Below, in pieces: positions 48,427-62,239 of a stretch of 64,000 bases of DNA (the first letter of the stretch is position 1; the number at the start of each line of letters is the position of its first letter). Origin of the DNA: Talinum fruticosum (Eukaryota > Streptophyta > Magnoliopsida > Caryophyllales > Talinaceae). The DNA lies in contig JAITYX010000017.1 in assembly GCA_021018815.1 (NCBI GenBank), positions 2,356,001 through 2,420,000 on the forward strand, in the 5' to 3' direction. A program made the position numbers and the translations under genes. The notes beneath the pieces were generated by a model that worked only from the letters and a program-made list of their open reading frames with translations, made no database searches and was not told where the DNA came from.

Positions 48427-49713
48427 CATAAGAGTAAGCATACATTATACAAGGTATAACGAAACCTTATATATATATATTTTTAAAAAAAATAGGACTC
48501 TTATTTTGAAACAGAGGGAGTAAATTTTTGTCGATTTACGCCCTAGCGGCACAATGTTGGCGCTTTTTACTACAAAAGGGACCAAAAAGGGCGGCTTCAA
48601 TTTCTGCGGCTGGGTGTTGTTTAAATCTGGTCATTACTGATTTCATCTCCCACGAGTTGTACTCAAAAAGCTGGATGAAAATGTCAAATAATGTGAACCA
48701 GTAGGTTTTACATTTACTCTTTTTGGTAACAAGAGTTTTCCCCATAACTACTAACACTTATATTTCCCCCACTATTTCTAAATCTTGCAGAGTATTCTAC
48801 AAGGTGAACAACTAGTATGTTTTGATAATTAGAGAAAGATTTTTTTTTTGTACTAATTAAGTTTACTCATTATGTCCCCCCCACTCAATAAAAGTTGTAT
48901 TAGCCGGTGAGTAAGTACGGTTAAATTCTCTAAAATATTGGTATGAAAAAAAGAAGGAAAAACAAAAAATAATTCGTTGACAAGTAAGATAGTAAAACAC
49001 TCTATAATCTCGTCACTTTATATAGGTCCATAGCTAATTTCTTAATGAATTGTGAAACCTAACATCTCAATATTATTTGTCATTTCATTTTCACATTAAC
49101 CTAATTAGAACCTCTACTTACGAAAGCGAGTATGATAGAATTAAATGATCGAAAGGACAGTAAAGTCATAAATAACCTAACCACTCGAGAAAAGAAATTA
49201 TGCACAAAGTTGAAGAAGTACAAGCCCTTTAGCCAACCAATGGCTTGGGATTTGTCCAATAAGAATCGACCAAAACTTGAAAAAATGAAGAAGAGCAAGT
49301 AGAGAAAGAGAGAGAGAGTGGGGCGAGACTAGAACATGGCCAAAGTCAACAATAGAGCAAAGTACATGTGCTTACAATCTGTACAAATCTTGTTTGTATA
49401 TGTGAATATGAAGCTTAGATTTAGATAGGGGGTGTCCTTGTTGGGTACCTTGAACTTAGAACTTTGCTGGTCCATGACTTGGGATAGTATGGGCCTTCAT
49501 TTTTAGGCAATCATATACACAAGGCTTCTCATCCACAAGGCAAAATCAAACAAGGGACCATCCATTTTGGGTGAGGTTACTTGTCGCGGTCGCCTTCAAG
49601 CTTTTTGTAGCTAATGGTTTCATCTTTGCCGGGTTGGTTTTTGACACTTTGATGATATTTTGATGATTTGTCGCTCTTCGGCCAAGTTGGCTCATGGACC
49701 CCCCTCCCCACTT

Positions 49714-49896
49714 CAGCGGCAATGCTTATAGAGATTCGGGTTTATAAATTCGAATAATAGGCATATTGTGGAAGAAGGAAGCTTAGTTTTTTTAAGGAAG
49801 AGGGACGCAGCGGCAATGCTTATAGAGATTCGGGTTTATAAACTCGAATAATAGGCATATTGTGGAAGAAGGAAGCTTAGTTTTTTTAAGGAAGAG
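49714..49896. repeat. 94-bp tandem duplication
   Basis: The unit starting CAGCGGCAATGCTTATAGAG occurs at 49714 and again at 49808, with only about two differences over roughly 90 bases. There is no coding content. The high identity implies a recent event. Confidence 0.93.
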
Positions 49897-50550
49897 GGAC
49901 CTAGAAATAGGAGGTGAGCTTTAAAAAATAAATTGCTATAAATAATAGCCCGGATCTATAAATCCATAATTGCCATATAATCTGTTTTTCAATGATTCTC
50001 GCAGTAGGGGCCATCTTGAGCCCGAGCTCATAGTCAACAACTATTAGGTAATTGAAATTAGGTTGGATGCAAATATTGGTACAAAGTCGATAGGTGGTCC
50101 TAAGAGTGCAACTGGGGCTCCATCGACTTTGAAATTTACAAGCATCCATATTCCTAGGCTTTCAACTATCGACTTAAATCTCCCATTGAACGTTATACTT
50201 GGCTAGCATAACATGAGCAAGGGGCCAACATTTATGAGTGTACATAAGGCGAAGACTGGAGAAAACAAAGAAGAAGAAAAAAGAACTGAGAAATGAATCT
50301 AAAATTTTCATATTTCTTTATATATACTTATTAAATATAATGCAAGTTACATACATACAATATTTCCGAGCCCTTCCCCCATCCACCAAAAGAAAAATGG
50401 GGGAGGGGAGAAAGGAACACTAACATTGAAGAATTATTTCCCTCTTCTGTTAACTAAGAACTGTATGATGGAATGTTTGATCTGCCTTTTTCCTCAATGA
50501 TCGTCTCAGATGTACACCGGATGTCACATTTTCCAAAGAGTTTGTCCATC

Positions 50551-53500
50551 CTAATCTCTCGGAGTCAGCCCCCTACAACTACTACTACTATTTACTAGAT
50601 TTCTAAATTGCTTACTAGTGTTAGACTGCAAAAATGAAACTCCAGTCCCCAGACCTGGTTGCTCGGCTCTACAAGTATCTCGAGGTGTGCGGCCCCGAGA
50701 AGGATCCCGCACTGAAATTGAATGCACATTACCACTTTGTGAGACTCTTGGCTCAGAAAGAGTAGAAGCATACCTCTCTGAGTTGGGAAGGTTAGAATTT
50801 GTATACAGGGGTGAAGATGAGGAAGACGAGGTAGAAGATGAGGTGTCAGAATCTGAAGAATGTCTCCACAAGTTGTCATAACCAAAAATGTAATCAGACA
50901 TGTCATCGATAGAATCCCTGTTGCTATCTGTGCTGCTTGAAACTTCATCTGAGTTGCTAAACAAGGAAGAATTGTCACTGGAGGAGTCAAAGTCAAGGAT
51001 ATTAGGTGGCAACCTTGCTTTCCCTCGAGGGATATAACCTAGGTTGTCTCTTGGAGTAGCATTCGTCCCTGTGTTTCGGGATGGATTGACTTCTGAACTC
51101 TTTGTCTTCGATGACAAATCACGAGAAATTATTGAGCTTCTTATAGACCTTGGAGCACGTGGTGAGCACCTGCAGTTCCACATACAAATACTCAAAACAC
51201 AAAATATTTACATAAAGAGATGCACGCAGGAATTCATAACGTGGTCTCTTTCATCAAAAGCCTTTGTTGACCACTATGTGAAGCAGCAAAAGAAACTAAC
51301 TTCAAAATTATCAAACTAAACACGACCAAAACCAAACTCAGAGCCTCAACTTTTATATTTGAACTCAAACAGGGTGTAGAATCCATAAAATTTGCCCTGA
51401 ATTTTAAAAATAGGATTGATTATATCATTCACCAATCTATATTGGACACAGGCAAATATGATTTTATTTTCATCTGCAGGAATTGCATATTTGCCAAGAT
51501 GTACGAGAACTCCTTAACTAATGTTTCTGTTTCTGCCCTCTATTGCATCAACAATGCTATATGACATGCGATGATACCTGGAATAGAAGAGCATGTATGC
51601 CCCCTTGTTCAGCACTCTCTCTGGTTCCACAGCCTTGACCTATCCAATCGAGACATATATCATGAATAGTTGCATGGCAACAGAAGATCTTACACAATTT
51701 TGCACCAAATGCACCATCGGAAATACACCCGTGAATAAAATATAAAAGCATCTTATATTATCTACAAATTCAGAATCAAGCTTCGTAGTAAATTTGAAAA
51801 TCTCAGTCACCAGATTTCACGTTCAAACAGTCATACAGAAGGTCCGGAAAAACTAAGGGGAAGAATTTCTTCCTCATGAATCACACTAGTCTCAAATGGC
51901 AACTAAATAAGATCACTGACAATATATGTCCCAAAACCTTAAAAAAATAATCAGCTCACATCCATGGTGAAGAACTAGGTGTTTAAGTTGTGAGGAGCTT
52001 CTGTTGGAGATTTTATTGCACAAATGCACAGGAGTTTGCAAGAGATGGGGTTGAATTCAGTAATGCAGGCAGAATACAAGGTATAAGGCAAGGAGGGAAG
52101 TTTGCTCTCAAAATAAGAACTTTTTATGATCCATAAAGTGATGTTAGGAAAGTTTTCCCATATAAAAATCCATGAAGTGAAGGGAAAGTTTTGGAGTATA
52201 AAAACACATAGCCAGGTCATCTAAGCAAGTTCAACAATTTATATATAACATACCATGCTATCATCAATCTTGTACCACTTGTTATGTGCATTCCTCACAT
52301 AACACACATAATGACCTGAAAAAGCGGCATTCATAATATCTAAGTGGACCACAACTCCATAGAGTCTGTATATTGGTGATTTGTCGCTTCCTCCCCTCAT
52401 ATATGGAGCTAGATTCAGAACTTCTGGAAAGCGAATTGACTTATTGAGCTTACCAAATTTACCCGACTGCACCGGCAAAAATGGGGCAAAAAGTCAAGAA
52501 GTGACAACGTAGTTAAAAATATACCAGGAGATTCATTCAACACTCATGCTTACCTGAAAACGCTTTAAGGCAATTGTCAGGACATTAGGTGCCTCCACTA
52601 TACTTAATTTCTTCTTTGCTTTCTCATAAGATTTGCACCTATCCAAAAAAGAAATTGGTCTTAAAAGCTTTTACCAAATATCACACATGCATCCAATTTC
52701 GACCAACAAATAGAAAGAAGTGGAAATGCCTGATTTCCAAAAGGAACTCTAGCCGGCACATAAATGGTACATAGGTGTAAAACATTTTCCATTTTATGTT
52801 TACCCACACAGGCAACCTGCCCAATATCCTTTTACCCCTCAGCCCATGAGCCATGGTCTTGGATCTTTACTCCAAAACTCATTTTCTTCGTGATATAAAA
52901 TGCTTTGGATCACATTCCAATTACATAAAACTAGAGATCTTCCATCACCAACCAAAGTTTGAGGTGGACAATAAGAACTTATTGAAAAAGGTTATCTGCA
53001 CCAAGATTAAGATGAACATCATATCTACTGTACTTTCTGGTAAATTAGAGAGGAAAGTTTCAACTTAATAATTCAGAACAGTTTCCACAACAAATTTTAT
53101 CCTTCCAGAATCCAGTATAACCAACACATATCTACTGTACTTTCTGGTAAATTAGAATGATGTCTGGTGTCAATAGAATAAAAAACAAAAGGTCCCACAA
53201 CATCACAAAAGCATAGCGTATATACAGGCATAGAATGAGCTACAAACCTGCCACAATGATATTTATTCTCTCCATCCAGGCTCTCAGTAGCTGTAAAACG
53301 TCGTAATGCATCTTCCAAAGTCTCTATATCTCCTTCTATCTCCACCATAAGGTCCATCATCCTTTCCTGTCTCTCGGACTTTCCATGGCACCTTGTGCAT
53401 TTTATCTGTAAGGAAGATAAACAATTTAAAGCATCATTTCCCAATGGCATCATTTTCCAATCCATAAGATTCTCCCAGAAAACTATAGGTCACCTTTGAT

Positions 53501-56500
53501 CTGAGATAGCCTCCAAAAGTGAGGCCCATAAGAGTTGTTTCTTCCTCCAAAGTCCCTGATGCACTTGCCCCAATTTCTTGAAGGCAGGCAGATTGCATTG
53601 TGTCAATAGCATACCTATCAAGATCATTCAGCTATTAGCATTAGGTAGCATGATTCATTTGAAAGCCCCTAAAACAATAGGTGAAACAACTCACCTCAGA
53701 AACTCGTGTGCATCTTCTTCTCTCCCAGTAGCAAGATGACTTCCAATCTTTTTATTTGGGATAATATGCTTATGGGAGATATTGGAGAACTCCCTTCCTT
53801 TGCCTTCAAAATCAACCGTTCAAATTCGCAAGTGAAGCACCATTCTTTCCTTGCACCTGCCATTTAAACATATTAAATCACACAGCCAATCGTAGCTGAT
53901 AGGAGATGGAAGAAATAAATATCCAATGGTGAGGCTAGGAAAGAGATCTACAAAATAAGAGTTATGTTCGATCCTTACATGCTTTAGAATGAAGTCCTTG
54001 AAGAAGATATGCAGTAAGTGGTGGAGTAAATGCCAAACACTGAAGCACAGCATTTGCATAACAGCTAAAATGAAGAAATAGAAACACTTCAGAGAGTGAA
54101 AAAGAAAAACAAACATTACATAAAACAATATGATAGAGGAGTAAATGCCAAGCATTAAAGCACAAGATTTGCACGACAGCTGAAGAGAAGAAAAAGAATT
54201 GCTTAAGAGAATGAACCACCCACTAACCTGTTGCCGCAATTTATTAGACCGCAGGGACGCAGTTCCACCTTGTTCCAATGATAAAGCTTAACAAACAATT
54301 CATAAGGGAAAACACCCTGCAGCTCAACAAGGTAATTTTAGTAAGGTAGCATTACAGAAACAGATATAGTGCTCAAACATATGAAAAGGCTCACCACCAA
54401 CCTTCTCATAGTTTCTCCCAACAGTCTCACTCAGTTTTGATAATCTGGGAGCCCTAAGTTGTTCGACAACTTTTAACACAGATGTTTTCAGGCCAACAGA
54501 AGCACTTGCTGTAGATGTAGTTACTTGGAGAGCCACAGTACTGTCAAAATTAGATTTTTCAGACTTTATAACAGGAGTAGTGAACCCCTTTTCTTTCATT
54601 GACAGCAGTTGTGATGAAGTGTCTTTCTTGTTCCTGTCCAAGTTGTTTGCTACGTTTAAACCACAGGATGGCAAGCCATTGTCTTTTGAAATTTCGCCAA
54701 CGCACCTGACCTCCCCAGATTTCTTCAAATTCCCATCACTCTTAATATTCTGAACCCTGACATCAGGCCTTTTAGGACTCAAAAGTGTTGAGCTACTCCG
54801 TCTTGTGATATCTGTTGACTCCGCTGGTAAAGTAGGTTCAACAAGCTTCTGAGCTCTTGAATTGCCAGGATAATTACCAATTGATGCTTCTGAGCCTCGT
54901 AAATGCAAGTCTGATGACAAATTACCTGACAAGTTGGAGTACCGCAAAAGGATTTTGAGTCAGATTTCTCATCATCAGACATACCAGATCTTATCTTTCC
55001 ATTACAGGCATTGGCATATTTTTTTGTTCTGCTAGGCTCCAGAGAACTACCCCAAAAATCAGAAGGGGAAACTGTAGGCTCTGTTGAGTTATTGTCAGAG
55101 GTAATTCTCAAATCTGAAGAATCATTTCCTTCATCAGTTGTTAGTTCTGCTGGACCAACTGAAGCAGAAATATTACCACCAGCCTCAACCTTTGCACAAG
55201 GTTCCTCCCCTAAAGGGATGCTTTGCTCCACATTCTTATTACTTGAAGAAGTCTCAAGGTTGTCAAATGTGGAACAAGAAACACATGAGTTAGAATTAAC
55301 ATCTTGCAAACTATCATCGTCAGTGGAATCATCAATGCATATGCCATCACCAGAAAAACATTCATCAACTTCAGACACGGAACCTGATTCCTTTTTATTT
55401 GTGGAATCATCACCTGTCTTGCTATCCTCCTTAACAGAGAACTCTGATGAAGATCCAGGTTTCTCCAGAGCAGTATCATCTTGTCTATCAAATGGGGTAT
55501 TATCATTCTCAACACTGACAATAAAGTTATCAGGGTAAAGTTGGTTCACAGACTTTTCCACAAAATTAATTGGTTCGTCATGATTCTCAAAACTGGCCAG
55601 GGGGATGGCACTCATCCTTGTGACCTTGTCTCCAGTGAATTATTTGACACTTGCCTGAGCTGAAATTTTCAAATCAAGGCAGATGGTGACTATCATCAAA
55701 ATCCACAAGGATTTTCATTTCTATACAATTCATTCAGAATTATTGCATGAACAATAATTGGAAATAGATATGAATACAACAACAACGCCCAATGTGGTTC
55801 CTATTTCAAATTTAATAACTGAATATCAAATTTTATTTTTAAAAGACAGACAAGATACCGACTACCATAGAATTCAACCATGACAAGGTACATAGCATTG
55901 ACCTTATAAAGTACTGACATTACAAATCCAGGTTCTGAAGAGTAGCAAGCAAAGACTGATTAGACACAATCATAACTGGGCTTGAAGGTGACCAAAAAGC
56001 TCTTAATGATAGATTGAAATCCAAACGAGTAAGACCAAGTACCAAATGACTTACATAATGATGGAATGGGATCCCCAGAGAACACAAGAAAAGGCTAACA
56101 GCAACGATTTAGTATTTGTATATACTCCACATTCTCTGGTATAACACCCCATACATATACATGCAAAAAATACCAAATGTAACCATTTACTCTATCCCAC
56201 ATTGAGAATCTCCAGATAATATACCATAAGCAGACGGCTAGAATAACTTGCACAGCAAATACATGTTCCAGAAATTCTCAGCATTTTACAACAATGATGA
56301 CCACCAATATTGCCTATCAAATGATTCAAACGACATCCTGGGTGATCAAAAAAATAAATTAAAATCCTGAGAACGTCCTGAATTTTCTCGCAATTCTCAT
56401 AATGTTATTTCAGAAGCCCCTCAGGAACATCCGTGCCAGTCAAAAGATGTCATATGCTATTGACATTCCACTGAATCATGCCTCGTGCTATAAGGATTAT

Positions 56501-57176
56501 TCAATGCAAGATTACCCTAAATCCTACCTAGCATCAAAATCTTTGTAACATCTGAGAAACTACATCTATCTCAAAATTCAAATCATATTTCCAAATTTAG
56601 CTGAGTAGCTAGAACACTTCACCAAAGAGCACAAAGAAAATAATATCACATTCGCAATTTCCCCAAAGGCCGAATATTTTTCACAAATTGTCATCGTTTC
56701 TTTATGATAAGCGATGAAATTCCTCCAATAACCCTTCACCAAATACTTCAATTACATAATCCATCAATTAGTCAAATTGTACATGACCATCATCACTTCG
56801 ATTCAAATTCAACCCAGTCCAATTTCAACATTAAGCATCAAAACCCAATTACCAATTAAAAAACCGGCAAATTTGAAAGGTAATCAACATACCAGTAATG
56901 GACCGACTTGCATCTGGCACATCGATTGTGGGTGGGGGTGTAGCATACGGCACAATGACGCTGCGAGGGGACGGCATAAGAGACAGAATACCCAATTGAA
57001 CCCACAAGCTCAGCTCTAGCATCCTCTTCAGAAGCCAAAACAAGAAGACGGTTGATCTCCTCCCTCCTGGCGGCGGCGACCCGCCATTTTCGCCGGAGAA
57101 CGAAGAAAAACGCCGGAAAAACCACAAAGATGAACAAAGCAGAAACCCGAAACCCTAGATCCCCGGGAACGAGCAT
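50551..57176 (-). CDS. UBP16: UBP16-like ubiquitin-specific protease with MYND zinc finger
   Basis: This cysteine protease removes ubiquitin from substrates. Eleven exons on the - strand: 57176-56893, 55659-54402, 54316-54228, 54064-53979, 53856-53695, 53614-53494, 53405-53248, 52638-52554, 52466-52254, 51639-51578, 51169-50551. An N-terminal membrane segment and [11 protein letters not shown] precede the MYND finger (CAVC...[10 protein letters not shown], then [16 protein letters not shown]). A long acidic, Ser-rich linker follows. The USP domain has the Cys box ([17 protein letters not shown]), zinc-binding CxxC pairs (KCTRC, then HCGRCKSYE) and the His box ([14 protein letters not shown]...WYKIDD). 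A Ser-rich tail ends GLTPRD. Apparent frame breaks occur at 55600-55604 (ambiguous, +1 or -2) and as single-base deficits at 54946-54949 and 53749-53753. Allowing for them gives about 1046 codons and a sensible length. The order matches plant UBP15/16/17. Confidence 0.92.
54131..54181 (-). pseudogene. Decayed duplicate of UBP16 exon 4 inside intron 3
   Basis: Read on the - strand, 54181-54131 gives CTGTCGTGCAAATCTTGTGC and continues ATGCTTGGCATTTACTCC. This parallels the start of true exon 4 (54064 downward: CTGTTATGCAAATGCTGTGC...GTGTTTGGCATTTACTCC). The preceding acceptor region is duplicated too (TCTTCTCTTCAG). The copy has an in-frame stop where exon 4 encodes LQCL, and lacks the second half of the exon. 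It is therefore a dead tandem copy of the exon carrying the catalytic cysteine. Confidence 0.75.
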
Positions 57177-57620
57177 TTATAGAGTGATAATGACATCAGA
57201 ACCCGGGAAGCCCTGATGATAACAATAGGTTTGGTCCCGGATTCAGAGGGCCAGTAATATACATAGAGAGGGTTGAAGCAATGACAATGATGATGGCGAC
57301 GACGATAATGATGGAGATGGCGGGCGTAATTAAACTAAACATGCATCGAATAAAGAATTCAGGAGAGAGAAAGTGAATGAGTTTGGGGAAGAAGGATGGA
57401 ATGTCGTTTGGAGTGAGCGAAAGAGCAACTGATGAGGAGATAGAGAGAGAGAGAGAGCGTGTCTGTCGTGACTCGTATCGTTCGTCTGTCCTCTGTGTGT
57501 TTCTCTTTCTCTCTCCTCACCGGAATCAGATCTCTCACTCTACTGTGCTGCTTTTTTGCTGCAGAGAGAGATAGAGAGAGAGAGAGAGAGGGAGATTTGA
57601 AATACTCCTATGTTTTATAC
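57177..57620 (-). promoter_or_regulatory. Upstream region of UBP16 with GA/CT microsatellites
   Basis: This covers the 5' side of the UBP16 start (the gene runs leftward). It contains (GA)n runs at about 57440-57458 and 57566-57590, which read as CT-rich on the gene strand. No obvious TATA box was found. The GC content is higher than in the AT-rich DNA beyond 57.7 kb. Confidence 0.4.
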
Positions 57621-59433
57621 GTTAGAAAGAGGAGATCAAGAATTGGAGGCAAGGAATTCCGTTGGTTAATGTAAAATCCATGCCCGTATATTTGACAAAT
57701 AAGTTCTTTGATTTATTTTATTTATTTTTTTATTATAAAAAATAAATTTGTCTCTATAAAAGCTTTATTAATTATTAATAATATATGAATAAGTCACACC
57801 AATATTATGAACAAATAAAATCACTCCCAAAAGGGTGCGAGAATCAATAAATATTACAATTTGAAAATTTGATTAATATTAATATTAGTTAAAATTGACC
57901 TCACGATAATTATACTAAATTTTAACACTTCAATTTAGATTCAAAATTAGCTCTTATCATTCTTAGCTCTTACCAAAGAGGGTGCAACTAGTCCTGAATT
58001 GGGTTAATTTCAAGTTGAAAGTGATATTTGGTTTGATATAGTTTAGTTTTAGTTTTGAGTCGATTGTTTTTAATTCAAGTTGATTCGATTCGATTAATAT
58101 AACGTGATCTAATAAATTTTTCTTTCTAAAAATAACTTTGAAGGAAATACTAATATCGAATTTGTTTTGATTTAGATTAATTATATTAAATATTAAATAT
58201 TAGGTCGGTATAAGTTTTGGTCGTTTGATTCTTAGCTTAATTTTGACAAATATTTAGGGTAGAGAGAGAAAATTAAAGGTTGGAGGGAAAGAGTTTTGTT
58301 TGATAAAACCGAAACGGTTGCGGTGTTGGGTCATTAGGGAAGCGTGAGGTCGTCAAATATTCGGACCGACCGATTTACTAAATTTTATGATTTTGTTTTA
58401 ATTATTCAGGTCATATATGGCCGACTCCGGCTGAATCCGATCTCGGTATTTAAATTAATTAAGTGAATCGATGATGTCATGTATTGGAGAGTGTGCTCTT
58501 TATTTGGCATTTCATTGCAAGCATTCGGTCAAAAACTCCAAATATTAAAGGAAAAATAAATGAATAATTCTACACTATCTAAATTAATAGGATTGAAAAG
58601 TTTTCAATTGAGACAGTTTTATTTTGGTATAGGAGTATTTTCTTTTTTTTTGATGGAGACATGGGAGTTATTATTCGTTGCATAAAAGACAAGAATATTA
58701 AAAGTGACCGATTTAAAAATTTTATGTAAGGTTATTATATTTTTACATGATAATAGCAGATTTTCTGCACAAAAAACAAATGATAATAGCAGATTTTATA
58801 TTTTTATACGTATATCATGTTTATATTTTTGACTAAGTATCCAAAACACCAGTGACGGATATGTAGTTCCTTTGACCACATTGTAAAGTGGTCGAACCTT
58901 CAATTGGTGCATTTTTAGTACTTATTAAACAATCTGAACATGTAGAATTGGCTTAACTTTATGTTTAAAGTAGTATTATGTGGATGATTTCTTATTCCTA
59001 AAATCATTTGTTTAATTTAATTCATAAGTACATTTTTCGAATGGTGTTATGGTTATTTAGATATAATTTTTTTATTATTATTCAAATGAGATATAAAATT
59101 TTGGCCATTTGTTCAAAAAATAGAATTCAAATGGAATAAAGAATAAAATTAACAGATATAGAAATAATTTATTATTTTTGAAGTCACTCGTTTAATTCAA
59201 TTCAGAATTAAGTGTAATAATATGGGTTCATATAAACTAATGGGAAGGGGAAAATGTTACTAATCAAATCGATAGTTTAGTCATACCTCATGTTTATAGA
59301 TGGTTCCACATCAAATTTTATGAACCAAATATCAAAGATAAAAGTTAGTGATATTATTTTCATATCTATAGTGAAAAGATAGCAAACTAATTAACTCTAA
59401 AAAATCAATTAAGAACTAATATGTCCAAAAATG

Positions 59434-59434
<1 letters not shown>

Positions 59435-59469
<35 letters not shown>
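59435..59469. repeat. (TA)n microsatellite
   Basis: An uninterrupted run of about 17 TA dinucleotides in an AT-rich intergenic context. Confidence 0.95.
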
Positions 59470-59471
<2 letters not shown>

Positions 59472-61442
59472 TTAAAGACTTTATTAATGAAGGTATATCA
59501 CGCATAACTTTTTAAAAAGTAAGTCCCTTTTTATCAACCATGCAAGTCCTTAGTCACTCAAATTTTACTAGTACGAAATTATCATCCCACTCTTTTTCTT
59601 TTTCTTTTGAAGAGATTTCTTGTATATATCAAAGTAAGTAGTCTTGTATGTGCTCTTACCATATCTTGATTATGACTTTTAATATAAGGACAAACTTTGA
59701 ACAAGTTTACAATCCATCTATTGCCATACTAAAATTTACCCTTACATGTGTATGAAATGGTGGTGTTTGTTGGAGCACATTAAAGGTTATGTTCCTAACT
59801 CTCCTTTTATTAGGTGAAGAGAGTTAAAAAGGAAACATTTGTCATTGAAAATTATTTATATGGAGTCAAATTACACATTAGAAAATTTACTTTTTAATAT
59901 AATCAATAAAATACGTAGATAAAATTGAGTATAATTTACTTTTCTTCTCCGTTTAATAAAATATCTTGACATGTGGGAGAAATTTATAGGCGAAAAATTC
60001 ACTTCTTGTGTCGAATTATCTATGACTTAAGTTACCTTTAAGTTGGCCTAATCAGTGTGTTCCTTTATCGATCTCTCAGCTCTCAATTAATTCTACTTGA
60101 TTAATTACTACAATACTAAACCGAGATAGTAGATTCCAATCACTAATTCAAACATTTTAAAAGTGATGTATTTTCTTTTGATGAAAAATTTGACATATCT
60201 AATGATGTGAAAGTTTTAAAAAGGATGAGCATGAAGAAATACCATTTGTAGGAAGAGATACTAAGTAGGGAAAAAGTAGTTGTGTTAGATGTAGATTGAT
60301 TTGCCTCCATTGCCCTAAAATAAATTGGAAGAAACTTTGTCATAGTCGTGTGGCTATAATTGTTTAAGGTTTTAGTGGGAGGTTGATGACTTGGATACAC
60401 ATACTTGCCCATTTATGGGTTAGGAAAATTGATGGTGAAAACAACATAAAATTAATTAAATTAACATAACTTGAATAGTAGTATTTTTAAATCATTGAAC
60501 TCCATTTTTGTCATGGTTAGGGGAAGAGTAAAATTTGTCATTTTTGTAATGACCAAGGGGAAGAATAGCCAAACATGCATGAAAGTGACCCTCCTACTTT
60601 TCTTGTAATGCTTGGTTATTCTTCTACTTACCCGTTTTATACGTATATGTTTAATACTAATAAAATAGACTATTAGGAAAAAGTACGTGGTCGGTGTATA
60701 CGATCAAAAGCTTTCCATTTCAGGCGAGAGCTCACGCTCAAACTTGTAAAATATAAAATAAATAATAATTAATAGAAATTTAGGTGCATAGCTTGATTTA
60801 ACTTTATGGTTTCTAAACTTCATAATAAATGCGGTTTAATCCTCCAGTCTGATTCAGCCTCAAGTCTCAAATCTCACAATATGTTCTCGGTTTAATTCCA
60901 GGATCAACCATATTTCCTTTAATGGAGTCTCTTGTGAGCCTTTATTATAAACTTATCTATATACAAGCAATCGGGATTATCCAATCATGTCATACATAAA
61001 AGATTGCTCCGAGAGATGAGAATATACGTAACCCTACGGGGAGGACATGGACATTATCAAGCATTGTCAAGTACTGTTATATTGTCTCATGATAAATCGA
61101 AGGTACAAAGCATAAGGCAAAGACAAACATGGGGTTTATGATAGGGAATATACTTGCTCCCTTGTGGGCTAGGTGACCTACAACGAGAATATCATGTTCC
61201 CTACTAATCTTATCTCTACCTTAAGAACGTACATTTTCGCTTGGGATTCCATTTCACATGCTCCTTGCAGAGGACACAGTGCCCTTTGCATTCATGAGAC
61301 TCTGAATCACAATTTTGGTCATGTTTTTGCGTATCATTATAATTGATTATCAACAAATACAATATGCTTATGCACACAAATTTGTATTTAATTTTAAGAA
61401 TTTTTTGTGTGTATATTTGATCATATTAATATTTGAGAGTTA

Positions 61443-61886
61443 TTGGCCCTATTCAGCAATAACGTTTAGAATACCTTTTAACGTTTTCACCAGCTCAAAA
61501 CACTAATCAACTAAATATTATCGTTCAAGTAAGATAGTATTTTAAGTAGCGTTTGCAATAACTTTTAGCGTTTCAAGTAGTGTTTTTGAAAAGTTAAGAA
61601 TATTAGTTTTTCACATTTAAAAGTAGCGTTTCATTTTTTTATTAAAAAATCCCTTCATTAATTTATATTTGGCAAATTATTTATATCATTTTACATCAAT
61701 TTAAAATAATTAGCTAACTCAACCATTAAATTTATCGAACATATTTATTCAACCGCTCAATTGAACAGATTATCCGCTAACGACTAAAAGCTAACAACTA
61801 TAAGTTATCGATTATCTAAACAGCTTATCAACTACACAAACAACTATCCGCTACTCAAACAGACTTCATTTTGTCAAACATGGTCA
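61443..61886. mobile_element. Possible hAT-type MITE
   Basis: The left end TGGCCCTATTCAGCAATAAC resembles the reverse complement of the right end (TGACCATGTTTGACAAAATG). The right half holds clustered words such as GCTAACGACTAAAAGCTAAC and CAAACAACTATCCGC, typical of non-autonomous hAT elements. No 8-base target duplication was found, so the boundaries are uncertain. Confidence 0.35.
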
Positions 61887-62239
61887 TTATCAAAGTTTGA
61901 ATTTCATATGCATCGGCTTTAATGTATTATTTGCACAAAAATTAAGATTTTTTCATTTAAAAACTAATTTTTTTATATATTCATATTCATATGGGTCATA
62001 TCAATATTACATGTGTTATATTGTTCGTTGAGATTATTATGCAAAATAATTAATTTATTTTAATTTTTATAACATGAATACCGTACCTTAATCGGTGAAG
62101 TATTTTGGAAAAGAATTTTAGAAAATTAGGTTTAAATTTTAAGCACAACAATCTGTGCATTCCCATCTATGTAACCAAGCGAAAAACTTTTTCTTTTTTT
62201 CTCGTGATTATACAAATGAAGGGGGTGCTTTTAATTCAA

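Larger units (their letters stand above)
39744..50550. other. Gene-free, transposon-littered AT-rich region
   Basis: No gene-like frame was found on either strand over about 10.8 kb. The recognisable contents are several MITEs, a possible SINE-like remnant and a 94-bp tandem duplication, listed separately. Around 48540-48620 there is a short GC-richer patch with repeated GCGGC words whose nature I could not determine. Confidence 0.6.

Noticed and set aside
48536..48757. 73-codon - strand frame with a Cys/Arg-rich end
   Set aside because: No recognisable family. It lies next to MITE remnants and the GC-rich patch is too short to be judged a gene.
55011..55538. 175-codon open frame on the + strand opposite UBP16 exon 2
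   Set aside because: It is complementary to the acidic, Ser-rich linker coding region. It has no start context or family similarity and interrupts nothing.
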